From assembly GCA_012034595.1 (NCBI GenBank), contig JAAUPE010000023.1, positions 1 to 60,966 on the forward strand: a DNA stretch of 60,966 bases, read 5' to 3'. The stretch is from Calothrix sp. CSU_2_0. Its GTDB lineage: Bacteria > Cyanobacteriota > Cyanobacteriia > Cyanobacteriales > Nostocaceae. Below the pieces are notes generated by a model, which searched no databases, was not told where the DNA came from, and saw only the letters and a program-made list of their open reading frames with translations. Made by a program: the position numbers and the translations under genes. Positions 28,711 through 39,986 of this stretch are shown piece by piece; the first letter of the stretch is position 1, and each line of letters opens with the position of its first letter.

Positions 28711-31700
28711 ATGACTTTTTCTTCCATCGTCCGTGCTTTGGGACGCTCACCACTGACGAACGAACTACTTACGAAGTTAAATAAACAACAAGATATATAT
28801 TTAAATGGTATTGCCCGTTTACCTAAAGGTTTAGTTTCCTCGGCTTTGGCAAAATCTGAAGGACAAAATTTGTGCGTTGTTTGTGCGACTTTGGAGGAAG
28901 CTGGACGCTGGACAGCACAACTTGAAGCAATGGGCTGGAAAGATGTGCTTTTTTATCCAACTTCCGAAGCTTCTCCTTATGAAGGATTTGACCCAGAAAC
29001 CGAGATGACTTGGGGACAAATGCAAGTTTTGGCAGATTTGGTCAAAATTAATCATGGGCATGGGGCATTGGGCAATGGGGATAGGGAAAATAAAACAAAT
29101 GCATCCCTCCCTTCCTCTAATCCTGCTTCTCAAATTGCGATCGTTGCGACTGTTGGGTCATTACAACCCCATTTACCCCCGATAGAGGCTTTTAAACCTT
29201 TTTGCCTTACCATCAAAAAGGGAATGGAATATGATTTAGATGATTTTAGCGATCGCGTCACAAATTTAGGTTACGATCGCGTTTCTTTGGTGGAAACTGA
29301 GGGGCAATGGAGTCGTCGGGGTGATATTGTTGACATTTTCCCGGTTTCTTCGGAGTTACCAGTGCGGTTGGAGTGGTTCGGGGATGAAATTGAACAAATT
29401 CGCGAATTCGATCCAGCTACGCAGCGTTCGGCACTCGATAAGGTTCAGGAAGTGGTTTTAACTCCAACTACTTTTGGTGTGATTATTCAGCAAGATTTGC
29501 ATAATAGTGCGGAGTGGAAGCAATTAAGTGCTGAATCAAAAAGTCAGTTGCAATTCAATCCTGAAAATTCGATCCAATTAGAAGGAAGTCGGAGATTTCT
29601 CGGTTTTGCTTACAATAAACCCTCTTCCCTATTAGATTATTTACCTAAAAATACTTTTATTGCCATCGACGAACCCGAACAATGTCATGCCCATAGCGAT
29701 CGCTGGGTGGAACATGCTGAGGAAAAATGGAAATTGGGAAATGGGGAATTGGGCATTGGGGATGGGGAATTGGGCATTGGGGAAGATGTTGAAAATATTA
29801 ATCTCCCAATTCCTAATTCTTGTACAGACGACCCGGTGGGTCGTCTCTCCCATATATCCTATATAAAAGACGACCCATCGGGGATAAAAGACGACCCATC
29901 GGGGATAAAAGACGACCCATCGGGTCGTCTCTACGGTTTTCTTCCTAAAGTTCATCGGGAATTTGGCGAATGTTTAATTGCAGCTTCGGAATTTAAATTA
30001 ATCTATCTTTCGGAACTTGCGGAAACTTTAATTACAGCAGAAGGAAATATATCGGGTTTAAACCTTGCCAGTCGTCCTGTAGCTGTGACACCACACCAGT
30101 TTGCCAAGATAGCCGAGGTGTTACGGGGGGAACGCGATCGCGGTTTTTCGGTGTGGATTGTTTCGGCACAACCAAGTCGTTCCGTATCCCTACTCCAGGA
30201 ACACGATTGTCCAGCCCAATTTATCCCGAATCCGAACGATTTCCAAGCAATCGAAAAATCACAAATCAACCATACCCCCGTAGCACTCAAATATTCCGGA
30301 CTTGCGGAGCTTGAAGGTTTTGTCTTACCGACATACCGGATGATTCTTGTGAGCGATCGCGAATTTTTTGGTCAGCATTCCCTCGCTACTCCTAGTTATG
30401 TCAGAAAGCGTCGGCAATCGACTTCCAAACAAGTCGATCTAAATAAACTACGACCAGGGGATTATGTAGTTCACCGCAATCATGGTGTAGGTAAATTCCA
30501 AAAACTCGAAAGTTTAACGGTTAACGACGAAACCCGTGATTATATTGTCGTTCAATATGCCGATGGTTTATTGCGCGTCGCTGCCGATCAAGTCGGTTCC
30601 TTATCTCGCTTGCGGACAACCACAAATAAAGCCCCCGAATTGAATAAAATGACGGGTAAGGCTTGGGAAAATACTAAAAATAAAGTCCGCAAAGCCATCA
30701 AAAAGCTGGCATTCGACTTATTAAAATTATATGCAGCGCGATCGCAACAACAGGGTTTTTCTTTCCCCGGTGATATGCCTTGGCAGGAAGAAATGGAAGA
30801 TTCCTTCCCCTATCAACCCACACCCGATCAACTCAAAGCAACCCAAGATGTGAAGCGGGATATGGAGAGCGATCGCCCAATGGATCGATTGGTATGTGGG
30901 GATGTTGGCTTTGGCAAAACCGAAGTCGCGATTCGTGCCATTTTCAAAGCTGTCACCGCAGGTAAACAAGTTGCTCTCCTTGCACCTACCACCATCCTGA
31001 CGCAGCAACATTACCACACCCTGCAAGCGAGATTTTCACCCTACCCAATTAATGTCGGTTTGCTCAATCGCTTCCGCAGTGCTGCCGAACGACGGGAAAT
31101 TATCAAACGTCTCGCAACTGGGGAATTAGATATAGTCGTGGGAACCCACCAACTTTTGAGCAAGGAAATCAGCATTAAAGACTTGGGACTATTGGTGGTA
31201 GACGAAGAACAAAGATTTGGGGTGAATCAAAAAGAGAAAATTAAAAGCTTGAAAACCCAAGTTGATGTCCTCACACTTTCCGCAACACCAATTCCCCGGA
31301 CATTATATATGTCGCTTTCGGGAATTCGCGAGATGAGCTTGATTACCACACCACCACCATCCCGTCGTCCCATTAAAACCCACCTAGCACCGCGAACCAC
31401 TGAATCCGTCCGTGCCGCAATCCGTCAAGAATTAGACCGAAATGGACAAATATTTTATGTAGTTCCACGGGTGGAAGGCATTGAAGAAACAGCCACTCAA
31501 CTGCGAGAACTAGCAGGAGGAGCCAGAATTGCGATCGCCCATGGGCAAATGGATGAAAGCGAACTCGAATCCACAATGCTCACCTTCAGCAACGGCGAAG
31601 CTGATATCCTGGTTTGTACAACTATCATCGAATCGGGTTTAGATATTCCCCGCGTCAACACCATCTTAATCGAAGACGCACACCGCTTCGGCTTGGCGCA

Positions 31701-32463
31701 ATTATATCAATTACGGGGAAGAGTTGGACGTGCGGGAATTCAAGCCCATGCATGGTTATTTTACCCCCAACAACGGGTACTCTCGGAGGCTGCAAGACAA
31801 AGACTGCGAGCGATTCAGGAATTTACTCAACTAGGTTCCGGGTATCAATTATCAATGCGTGACATGGAAATTCGTGGAGTCGGTAACTTACTTGGAGCCG
31901 AACAATCGGGACAAATGGATATAATTGGTTTCGACTTATACATGCAAATGCTCGACGAAGCGATTCGCGAAATCCGTGGACAAGAAATACCCAAAGTTGA
32001 AGACACGCAAATCGACCTGAAACTGACGGCATTTATCCCCGCAGATTACATTCCCGATACCGATCAAAAAATGAGCGCTTACCGTTACGTCGCAGCAGCT
32101 AAATCAAAATATGAAATCATGCAAATAGCAGCAGAATGGGGTGACAGATACGGGAAATTGCCAGTACCAGCAAACCAACTATTGCGGGTAATGGAATTGA
32201 AACAACTTGCCAAGAACTTGGGTTTTAGTCGGATTAAACCCGAAGCTAAACAGCACATCGTCTTAGAAACACCAATGGAAGAACCAGCATGGAGTTTATT
32301 AGCAGCGAATTTATCAGATAGTATGCGAGGTAAATTTCACTATTCCCCTGGTAAAGTCACCGTGCGCGGTTTAGGAACAATGAAAGCCGATGTACAGTTG
32401 CAAACACTCATCGATGCATTTACCAAAATGCAAGATGCAGTTCCTGAAGTCGCAGCAATTTAA
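28711..32463 (+). CDS. mfd: transcription-repair coupling factor Mfd with repeat-derived insertions
   Basis: Mfd removes RNA polymerase stalled at DNA lesions and recruits UvrA. The order of parts is: UvrB-like N-terminal module ([39 protein letters not shown]), the RNA-polymerase-interacting CarD-like domain ([15 protein letters not shown] near residue 590), the SF2/RecG-like motor with Walker [12 protein letters not shown] near 730, the Walker B box VVDEEQRFG near 830, [12 protein letters not shown] and QLRGRVGR, and the C-terminal TRCF domain. At 1250 residues it is about 80-100 longer than usual. The extra length lies in the UvrB-like part: a [11 protein letters not shown] segment near residue 115 and a long stretch near 340-410 made of heptad and palindrome repeat DNA in frame. 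Confidence 0.95.
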   Translation: MTFSSIVRALGRSPLTNELLTKLNKQQDIYLNGIARLPKGLVSSALAKSEGQNLCVVCATLEEAGRWTAQLEAMGWKDVLFYPTSEASPYEGFDPETEMTWGQMQVLADLVKINHGHGALGNGDRENKTNASLPSSNPASQIAIVATVGSLQPHLPPIEAFKPFCLTIKKGMEYDLDDFSDRVTNLGYDRVSLVETEGQWSRRGDIVDIFPVSSELPVRLEWFGDEIEQIREFDPATQRSALDKVQEVVLTPTTFGVIIQQDLHNSAEWKQLSAESKSQLQFNPENSIQLEGSRRFLGFAYNKPSSLLDYLPKNTFIAIDEPEQCHAHSDRWVEHAEEKWKLGNGELGIGDGELGIGEDVENINLPIPNSCTDDPVGRLSHISYIKDDPSGIKDDPSGIKDDPSGRLYGFLPKVHREFGECLIAASEFKLIYLSELAETLITAEGNISGLNLASRPVAVTPHQFAKIAEVLRGERDRGFSVWIVSAQPSRSVSLLQEHDCPAQFIPNPNDFQAIEKSQINHTPVALKYSGLAELEGFVLPTYRMILVSDREFFGQHSLATPSYVRKRRQSTSKQVDLNKLRPGDYVVHRNHGVGKFQKLESLTVNDETRDYIVVQYADGLLRVAADQVGSLSRLRTTTNKAPELNKMTGKAWENTKNKVRKAIKKLAFDLLKLYAARSQQQGFSFPGDMPWQEEMEDSFPYQPTPDQLKATQDVKRDMESDRPMDRLVCGDVGFGKTEVAIRAIFKAVTAGKQVALLAPTTILTQQHYHTLQARFSPYPINVGLLNRFRSAAERREIIKRLATGELDIVVGTHQLLSKEISIKDLGLLVVDEEQRFGVNQKEKIKSLKTQVDVLTLSATPIPRTLYMSLSGIREMSLITTPPPSRRPIKTHLAPRTTESVRAAIRQELDRNGQIFYVVPRVEGIEETATQLRELAGGARIAIAHGQMDESELESTMLTFSNGEADILVCTTIIESGLDIPRVNTILIEDAHRFGLAQLYQLRGRVGRAGIQAHAWLFYPQQRVLSEAARQRLRAIQEFTQLGSGYQLSMRDMEIRGVGNLLGAEQSGQMDIIGFDLYMQMLDEAIREIRGQEIPKVEDTQIDLKLTAFIPADYIPDTDQKMSAYRYVAAAKSKYEIMQIAAEWGDRYGKLPVPANQLLRVMELKQLAKNLGFSRIKPEAKQHIVLETPMEEPAWSLLAANLSDSMRGKFHYSPGKVTVRGLGTMKADVQLQTLIDAFTKMQDAVPEVAAI
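29729..29934. repeat. interspersed repeats inside the mfd coding sequence
   Basis: Three repeat types lie in frame. GGGAATT/GGGCATT heptads span 29735-29785. A hairpin AGACGACCC-GGT-GGGTCGTCT is at 29826-29846. A 21-base tandem unit starting GACGACCCATCGGGG is at 29869-29910, followed by a partial third unit (29911-29934) that ends in GGGTCGTCTCTAC. They encode low-complexity protein ([15 protein letters not shown] and KDDPSGI repeated). The palindrome type also occurs between genes at 42282-42304. Confidence 0.93.
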
Positions 32464-33048
32464 TTGAGATTAAAATAATTGCGATCGCATGGGTTCAAGA
32501 TTCTCGACTTCTGTGTAAAAGCTTTAAATCTGACAACAAGCATGGTTAGAAGTCGGGAATCTGTGCAGGTTTGAGTTTTCGCGTCGGAGAGAAAACCTAA
32601 CTTCTATGCGATCGCATGATGTCCCTAAAAATATGAAGCTATTTGCTGCGATAAGCAAAGCTTAACGCTGGAAGCGTTAAGCACTTATGAATCGTGAATT
32701 ATTCGTGATTTTTGGAAAGAATATCTGCCGTTTATTTTGTAATAATTTAAGCTCGAATAATTGTGTTTCCGTGTTTATATTGGGGAAAAACCGACTTTTT
32801 ATTTCTAGATTGAGGAAATAAATATACTCACTGATGGATTGATAATATATTTCGCAAGCGTGAAGCCAATTTGTTTACGTAAACTATCGCCAAGACGCAA
32901 AGACGCAGAGAGAATAAAAGAAATGCCTAATTGAACTGTACTGGTGGTTTATGGGAAGGTTCTTCGAGAAACTGCTTATCGCAATCCGAGTACTTGTATT
33001 TATCTCAAAGCGGTAAAATAAGTATAGTTATCTGACGGAGCCATAAAC
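32464..33048. other. gene-free region after mfd
   Basis: No gene is visible. A hairpin repeat at 32648-32682 may terminate mfd. Near 32890-32920 is the word CGCCAAGACGCAAAGACGCAGAGAG, seen again in part near 39863. The last 100 bases should contain the promoter of the HEAT/NACHT gene, which appears to start with GTG at 33049. Confidence 0.55.
32648..32682. repeat. hairpin repeat GCTTAACGCT/AGCGTTAAGC
   Basis: Ten-base perfect arms (32660-32669, 32673-32682) with a three-base loop, preceded by GCGATAAGC. The same element with several substitutions occurs inside the PAS-LuxR gene at 22364-22398. Confidence 0.75.
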
Positions 33049-35496
33049 GTGGTGAAAACCACCAATGCGATGCCTTTCGCTCAAAAATTCTGCAAACTGG
33101 CTGTACTGTGTCTAATGCTATTCCTGCTATTTACCGGAAATAGCTGGGCACAAATTCCTGCCGATCCAAAAATCACCCCCATAGTCGAAAAACTCATCGA
33201 CAATAATGCCCGTGTCCGTTTGGAAGCACATGACGCACTTGTCAGCATTGGTTCAGGAGCAGTTCCGACACTAATAGAAAACCTCAAGAATCCCGATTGT
33301 AACATCCGATGGCGTGCAGCTTGGGTTTTGGGTGATATGGGTGCAGAAGCTGCCACTGCGGTGGATGTGTTAACGGAAGTGTTGCAGGATGAAGATGCAC
33401 AGGTACGAATGTATGCGGTATTGGCTTTGGGTGAAATTGGTATCCCGGCAAAATCTGCTGTTCCGGCTTTGATGGCAGCTTTACAGGACAAGGAAGAGTA
33501 TGTTCGTATTTATGCAGCTTCGGCTTTGCGAAGGATTGGTACGGAAGCAAAAGTTGCAGTTCCTTCGTTAATTAATGCTTTGAAAGATAAAAACCCCCGT
33601 GTCCGTAAAAATGCGGCTTTAGCTTTGGGAGTAATGGCAACTGAAGCGAGTTCTGCGGTTCAAGATTTAATTCCGTTGCTCGATGACAGTGAATATTACG
33701 TGCGGTTTGCTGTGGTTAAGGGTTTGGGTGGGATTATTGGGGGTTATCAGGACATTGTAGATAATTTGCCCAGTGCCAAGTTAAAGAAGGTAATAGCTGA
33801 TTTTGAGCAGGTGATTCAAATTCTGGACTTGCACAAAGAAAATTTTACCGAATTGGATACTGCTCGCATCCGTCGTCCTTTGGAAGCGTTGAAAGCTGAG
33901 AAAGAAACTCGATTATTTGATGTGGTGGTGGAATGGATTTTCAAGCATAAGTTGCTTTTAGGGCTGGCAATTTATCTAACTTTAGTACCGACATTGTGGC
34001 TAATATTATTGCAAATAAAGCCTTTATGGTTATTACAAATTAATAATGGATTGAAACCTTATACAGATTTTTCCTTACCTTTTCTCAGCATTAATGTGCC
34101 ATTGCGGTATGTATTATTTATTGGTTGGTTTCATTACCACCCCAAAGTACTGGATGCGTGGGTAAATAAATATATCGAATCTGCGCGATCGCAATTTCCA
34201 AAAAAGGAGACGGTTACTAGTCGTAATACTTATATTCCAATTCCGGTTGTTGTCGATGGGAATACGTTACCGCAATTAACACCAGAAAATTTACGTCCAA
34301 CTTTTGAGAAACAGCGCAGTTGTTTAGTAATTTGCGGTGAAGGTGGTATCGGTAAAACTAGTTTGGCTTGTCAAGTTGCTAATTGGGGAATTGATGAAAA
34401 CCAAAATAAACGACTTTGCGAACATTTAATGTTACCTGTGCTATTGGAAGAGGAATTTCGTCAGGTTGATGGTAAATTAGCGCTGATTGAAGCTATTCGT
34501 GGACAGTTACAAGCGTTGATTGATGAACCAGAAGCAATCTGCGAAGAATTATTATTGAAGTTATTAAGAAAACGCCGAATTTTAGTTATAGTCGATCGAT
34601 TATCTGAATTAAATTCAACTACTCGTGAAGCATTGCAACCCGATTCTCCTGAGTTTCCAGTAAATGCATTAGTAATTACTTCCCGTTTGGAGGAAAAATT
34701 AGGACGGGTAAATAAGACTATCATTAAGCCATTGAGAATCGAAGCGAATAAACTTTCATCGTTTATGGAAGCTTATTTAATGCAGCGAGGGAAACGGGAT
34801 TTATTTACCGATAGTGATTTTTTTGATGCTTGTACGCGATTGTCACTAATGGTTGGACAGCGCAATATTACGGTGTTGCTAGCAAAATTATATGCCGAAA
34901 AATTAATCGCCAATACTTCAACTATTACATCTGTTCAAAATAATCAAGTTACCGAAACAGTTCCAAATTTAATGTTAGGATATTTGAACGAATTAAATCG
35001 CGATGTTACAGAAGAAAAATTTAGCGATCGCACTGTGCATCAAGATGCAAAAGTCATTGCTTGGGAATGTTTGCGGGAGACTTATCAACCAGGAACAGCA
35101 AAACGGGAAGATTTATTAGCTGCACTAGCCACATTCAATCCAGATAAACCCGATGCACGTCTTGATTACCTCGAAAATAATCTACATTTAATTCAAACAA
35201 TTGGTTCAGCAAAAGATAGAATTAAATTCTGCCTTGACCCTTTAGCTGAATATTTAGCTGGTTTATATATAGTTGAAATGTATGAAAATAATGAGAATAA
35301 ATGGCGTTCGGGGTTTTTAAAAACCGCCGATGACTTAATTAAAAATAATAGAAAAGATACAATTAAAGGCTTTCTAATCGCTGTTGTCGATTGCTACCTA
35401 TCCCAAATCAATAACGCCAAAGATTCAGATTTTGTCCCCCAGAAACTGATTAAATTAACCGGGGTAGTTCCTGTAGTGCGATCGCTTATCCCATAG
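33049..35496 (+). CDS. exported HEAT-repeat / transmembrane / NACHT-type NTPase
   Basis: An 815-residue protein with an unusual order of parts. Residues about 8-34 form a signal peptide or first membrane segment (KLAVLCLMLFLLFTGNSWAQ). Residues about 40-240 are five or six HEAT-like repeats, each with the A-L-G-D/E/V-I/M-G pattern (WRAAWVLGDMG, MYAVLALGEIG, IYAASALRRIG, KNAALALGVMA). A strong TM helix lies at about 299-325 and a second hydrophobic stretch near 350. The C-terminal half is a STAND/NACHT-like ATPase: Walker A GEGGIGKTSL near 430, Walker B-like ILVIVDRLSE near 510, and VITSR. I infer a periplasmic sensor coupled to a cytosolic NTPase switch. There is no obvious effector domain, so the output may be a partner protein or self-assembly. 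Confidence 0.83.
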   Translation: MVKTTNAMPFAQKFCKLAVLCLMLFLLFTGNSWAQIPADPKITPIVEKLIDNNARVRLEAHDALVSIGSGAVPTLIENLKNPDCNIRWRAAWVLGDMGAEAATAVDVLTEVLQDEDAQVRMYAVLALGEIGIPAKSAVPALMAALQDKEEYVRIYAASALRRIGTEAKVAVPSLINALKDKNPRVRKNAALALGVMATEASSAVQDLIPLLDDSEYYVRFAVVKGLGGIIGGYQDIVDNLPSAKLKKVIADFEQVIQILDLHKENFTELDTARIRRPLEALKAEKETRLFDVVVEWIFKHKLLLGLAIYLTLVPTLWLILLQIKPLWLLQINNGLKPYTDFSLPFLSINVPLRYVLFIGWFHYHPKVLDAWVNKYIESARSQFPKKETVTSRNTYIPIPVVVDGNTLPQLTPENLRPTFEKQRSCLVICGEGGIGKTSLACQVANWGIDENQNKRLCEHLMLPVLLEEEFRQVDGKLALIEAIRGQLQALIDEPEAICEELLLKLLRKRRILVIVDRLSELNSTTREALQPDSPEFPVNALVITSRLEEKLGRVNKTIIKPLRIEANKLSSFMEAYLMQRGKRDLFTDSDFFDACTRLSLMVGQRNITVLLAKLYAEKLIANTSTITSVQNNQVTETVPNLMLGYLNELNRDVTEEKFSDRTVHQDAKVIAWECLRETYQPGTAKREDLLAALATFNPDKPDARLDYLENNLHLIQTIGSAKDRIKFCLDPLAEYLAGLYIVEMYENNENKWRSGFLKTADDLIKNNRKDTIKGFLIAVVDCYLSQINNAKDSDFVPQKLIKLTGVVPVVRSLIP

Positions 35497-35674
35497 ACTT
35501 AAAATTTGACCTAATATAGAACCCCTCTCCAGTGCTATGAATGCGATCGCACGCTATAATTTCTCAGTTAAATTATTAGCCGTTTAGAGGATAGCAAGCG
35601 ATCGCGCTTGATTGGAAATCATCATTAATATTTCGCTATGATAATTAATGATGATGTGGAGTAGGATAAAAAAT

Positions 35675-36424
35675 CTATACTTCAGGTTCAATTCCAGCAG
35701 CCCTTAATTGTTGTGCTAGTCTTTCAGCACGTTGCTTCTCAGCTTCAGCACGTTGTCTTTCAGCTTCAGTACGCTGACGTTCCTGTATTGCCACTTCCGA
35801 ACCCCAAAGTAGTAATTCTTCCTCTTCATCCCACCACCGTAACCAAAAACTATTACGATTTTCTCGCATACCTTCCCACACACCCAAGAATAAATTCATT
35901 TGGGGAATCCAATAACGGTTATTTGTATCGGGAGTTTGCAGTTCGTAGTTACCTAAATCGTCTAATTTATAAACTTCTAATGTTCCGTTACTAGGTTCAA
36001 AAATTGCATAGTTGGGAACCTTGAGAACCTGTTCGTAGAAAAACCATTTTCCTGGGGGATAAGTTGGTTTGCTGGAATATTCTGTACCTTCAGTATCAGA
36101 AATAAATTCCATCACAATAACAGGAATATCCCCTTGTAGTTCTGGGGTATAACTGCGAATAACTTCATCTCGTGGAACCCGAATTGATGGTACATATCCC
36201 CAATCGGGTGCTTTGATGACAATTTTCTGGTTTAAAGTGGCACAAATGCCGTAATTTGTTGTAGTTAAGGCATTAACTGGTAATTTTCCCGCAAGTTCTA
36301 GACTTTCAGTTAAAGCAGCTGCAAGGGGAGGTTGATTGATATTATCCACAGGTTCGTCATCTAAAACAAAATCATCTGGTAATTTTTCCCAGGTGATTTG
36401 ATGTATGGGTGAGTTGGCTAACAT
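35675..36424 (-). CDS. Uma2 family (DUF820) endonuclease-like protein with charged coiled-coil tail
   Basis: This 249-residue Uma2-type protein shows IRVPRDEVIRSYTPELQGD, then VIVMEFISDTEG, where the glutamate would be part of a PD-(D/E)XK-like core, then the strand pair YAIFEPSNGTLEVYKL. The last 40 residues are a heptad-like coiled coil (ERQRTEAERQRAEAEKQRAE), a common Uma2 tail. The function is unsettled. The gene stands alone between the NACHT gene and secA and is convergent with the NACHT gene. Confidence 0.85.
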   Translation of the reverse strand: MLANSPIHQITWEKLPDDFVLDDEPVDNINQPPLAAALTESLELAGKLPVNALTTTNYGICATLNQKIVIKAPDWGYVPSIRVPRDEVIRSYTPELQGDIPVIVMEFISDTEGTEYSSKPTYPPGKWFFYEQVLKVPNYAIFEPSNGTLEVYKLDDLGNYELQTPDTNNRYWIPQMNLFLGVWEGMRENRNSFWLRWWDEEEELLLWGSEVAIQERQRTEAERQRAEAEKQRAERLAQQLRAAGIEPEV

Positions 36425-36755
36425 GGGAAAGCCTGCCTGAATAGGGTTGGTCGTAACCTACATTCTACACAATTAAGGATTCTAGACAATTAGCGCATGA
36501 TTGAATCCAGGTAATCTGTATAGCTGCTATATGGATATATAGTCAAAGCGATCGCAGATTGAATCCAGCATTTGATAATGAGGGATTCTAGGGAATATGC
36601 GATCGCTTATTTGTTTGTACTTAATTTACTTGAAATCTAACTGTTAATTATCCGATTGATTATATATATCCTTGACAAGGGAAGGGTGGGGAAACCCCAC
36701 CCCTACAAGAATTCGGGATAATTTATTGCTGGGTATACCACCTATGGCAAAATCC
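36425..36755. other. gene-free interval with hairpin 36684-36702
   Basis: No gene. A strong hairpin GGGTGGGG-AAA-CCCCACCC is followed by CTACAAG. It lies about 55 bases beyond the secA stop in the leftward direction, so it may serve as the secA terminator and belongs to the same family as 6863-6882. Confidence 0.65.
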
Positions 36756-39552
36756 CTAAACCATCTCTGATGAAGTTTGCATCGCTGGTTGCGCTTGTGG
36801 TTGGAACATGAATAACGAATAAACAACGTCCCGACGAATATTGGTCATCATATCCAAAAACAACTCATAACCCTCACTCTTATACTCGATTAAGGGGTCT
36901 TTCTGCCCATAACCGCGCAAACCTACAGATTCCCGCAAAGCATCCATCGCTTGTAAATGCTCCCGCCATAACGTATCAATACGCTGCAAAATAAAGAAAC
37001 GCTCGGCTTGACGCATTAAACCAGGTTGAATTTGGTCGATTTGGGCTTCCTTCATGTCATAGGCAATGCGTACCTGTTCGTGCAGGAATGCTTTAATTTC
37101 CGTCACAGACATATCTACCAACTGTTCCGACTGCAAATCTGCTAGCAAATAGACGAATTCCTTGACTTTTTCCACCAACTTATCGAGTTCCCATTCCTCC
37201 GAAGGCAAATCAGTATTAATGTAATAATCAACGATGTCATCCATCGTCTTTTCAGCGTACTTAATCACCTGTTCCTTCAAATCTTGCCCTTCCAAAACCC
37301 GACGACGTTCAGCGTAAATTGCGCGACGCTGATTGTTCATCACCTCGTCGTACTCAAATACCTGCTTGCGAATGTCATAGTAATAGGTTTCAACTTTTTT
37401 CTGTGCCCCTTCCAAACTGCGAGTTAACATACCCGACTCAATCGGCATATCTTCCTCAACTTGGAAAGCATTCATTAAACCCGCTACGCGATCGCCTCCG
37501 AAAATCCGCATCAAGTTATCCTCTAAACTGAGGAAAAAGCGTGTTGTTCCAGGGTCACCTTGTCGTCCAGCACGTCCCCGTAACTGGTTATCAATCCGAC
37601 GGGATTCGTGACGTTCGGTACCAATTACATGCAATCCACCTTTCTCGACCACGCGATCGTGTTCGGTTTTGGTAAATCCTTCATACTCGTGCTTGATTTT
37701 ATTGTAGGCATCGCGCAAACGTTGAATTATTGGGTCGTCAGTTGGAGCTTTTTCGACAGCGACAGCAATTTTTTCTTCCGCTTCGAGTTCGGGCAGACTA
37801 CGTTCCCCATACTCGCGCACCGCAGATTCCACCGCTTGTTTTAATTGCGTCTCGGTTTCTGGGGTAATCTGGGTGGGAAAAATCTCTGGAGCAACCCGCC
37901 AACTTTTCAACTTCTTTCCAGGAACAAATCCTTGTCCCCCACCACTACCAGCACTTGGCAAACCAGATGCACGCTGCACCCCAAACTCGTCTTCGTCTTC
38001 CGGCTGAACAATCCGGGGCATAAAATACTCCCGTACCTTCAACCTTGCCATATATTCAGCATTACCACCCAAAATAATGTCCGTTCCTCGACCTGCCATG
38101 TTGGTGGCAATGGTCACAGCTCCACCCCTTCCAGCTTGAGCGACGATTTCCGCTTCCCGTTCTACGTTTTCGGGACGAGCGTTGAGTAACTCATGGGGAA
38201 TTTCGGTTTCTTTGAGTAGCTGGCTGAGATATTCGGATTTTTCGACGCTGGTAGTACCCACCAATACAGGTCTACCGAGTTCGTGCATCTCCGCACATTC
38301 CTTTGCGATCGCTCGCCATTTTCCGGCTTCGGTTTTAAACACCATATCCGATAAATCTTTCCGTAACCTGGTGCGGTTGGTGGGAATTATCGTCACTTCC
38401 AGCTTGTAAATTTTCTCAAATTCAGCTTCTTCAGTTTTTGCTGTACCCGTCATTCCACCTAGTTTTGGGTATAACAAAAAACAAATTTTGATAAGTAATT
38501 GTCGCCAAGGTTTGGGTTTCTGGCTGAATTTCCAAGCGTTCCTTTGCTTCAATCGCCTGGTGTAAACCATCACTCCAACGACGACCCGGCATCACCCGTC
38601 CGGTAAATTCATCAACGATAACTACCTCACCACCACGGGTAATATAGTTAACATCCTTCAAAAATAATTCTTTTGCCTTAATTGCATTAAAGATAAAATG
38701 TGCCCAAGGGTCTTCCGGATCGAATAAATCGGTGACTTCGAGTAAATTTTCCGATTCAGCAAAGCCTTCATCACTTAAAAGTACATTTCGCGCTTTCTCA
38801 TCAACCTCATAATGTTCATCAGGCTTGAGTGAATTGGCAATTAACGCTGCTTTTAAATATTTCTCAGTTGGTCTTTCTACCTGCCCGGAAATAATCAACG
38901 GAGTCCGTGCTTCATCGACTAAAATCGAGTCAACTTCGTCAATAACGCAATAATTAAAAGGACGCTGCACCACATCTTTGATGTCAGTCGCCATATTATC
39001 CCGCAGGTAATCAAAACCAATTTCACTATTAGTTACATAAGTAATATCGCAGTCATAATTCTTCTTCCGTTCCTGGGGAGTCATACTTTGCTGGATCAAA
39101 CCAACACTCATTCCCAAAAAACGATGAACTTGTCCCATCCACTCAGCATCCCGACGGGCAAGGTAATCGTTAACAGTAATTACATGGACTCCTTTACCAT
39201 TTAGAGCATTTAAATAACTTGGTAATGTTGCCACCAGGGTTTTACCTTCCCCCGTCTTCATTTCGGCAATTTGTCCCGTATGCAGAATCACCCCACCCAG
39301 CATTTGGACATCAAAGTGACGCAAACCCAAAACTCGTCGTCCAGCTTCTCTGACTGTTGCAAAAGCTTCTGGGAGAATGTCATCCAAAGATTCACCCTTA
39401 GCAAAGCGTTGTTTAAATTCTGCTGTTTTTCCCTTTAATTCCTCATCGGACAGGGTTTTAATTTCTTCTTCAAAGAGATTAATTTCTGTAATGTAAGGTT
39501 GGTATTTTTTAAGTTTACGAGCGTTGGGGTCGCCCAACAAGGTTTTTAGCAT
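36756..39552 (-). CDS. secA: preprotein translocase ATPase SecA (frameshifted)
   Basis: SecA drives export and thylakoid insertion of proteins through SecYEG and is essential. The first frame ([19 protein letters not shown]) holds nucleotide-binding domain 1 ([47 protein letters not shown]) and runs to TITYQNLFF. The second frame resumes at [17 protein letters not shown] and holds the remaining domain 2 motifs ([23 protein letters not shown]), the helical scaffold and the C-terminus. One extra base in a six-base A run (38476-38481 plus strand) explains the break; removing it gives about 930 residues. The metal-binding C-terminal tail of some bacteria is absent, as in cyanobacteria. An intact copy is expected in the living cell. 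Confidence 0.93.
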
Positions 39553-39858
39553 GGCATTTATTTTCGACTAAAACAGATGAATAGGACTTTATAGATTTGG
39601 CTATCCGATTATAGACACTGATTTCAGCCAAAGTACTCGTAGCTGCGATACTTTGTATGGCTGGATGTCGCCATTGCTCTTTGCAATGAGAATTAAACCA
39701 AAAATCAAGAAAAAATATGAGCTAATCAATTTACTAAATTTATGCTATTTAAGCAAAATTTATAATCATACTTTTTATAGTATCATTTTGTCCCTAAAGC
39801 TTTATAAGGAACCCTCACCTTGGAAAAGTAGCGATATCCCGACTTGGGAGTGGAGGTT

Positions 39859-39986
39859 AAACCGCCAAGACGCAGAGTACGCCAAGAAGAGGAAGAGAAG
39901 AAATTTAGAGGATCAATGCCCATGTCCCATTCCCAATGCCCTATGTCCTATGCCCTATACCCTATGCCCTATGCCCCATTCCCAAA
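39859..39986. repeat. CGCCAAGACGCAGAG word and CCCTATG-type heptads
   Basis: An interspersed word (39863-39878, also seen near 32890) is followed by about ten heptads of the type CCCTATG/TCCCAAT/CCCATTC (39915-39986). The block ends inside the last codons of the di-heme cytochrome gene, which reads leftward, so it may also influence that transcript's end. Confidence 0.75.
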
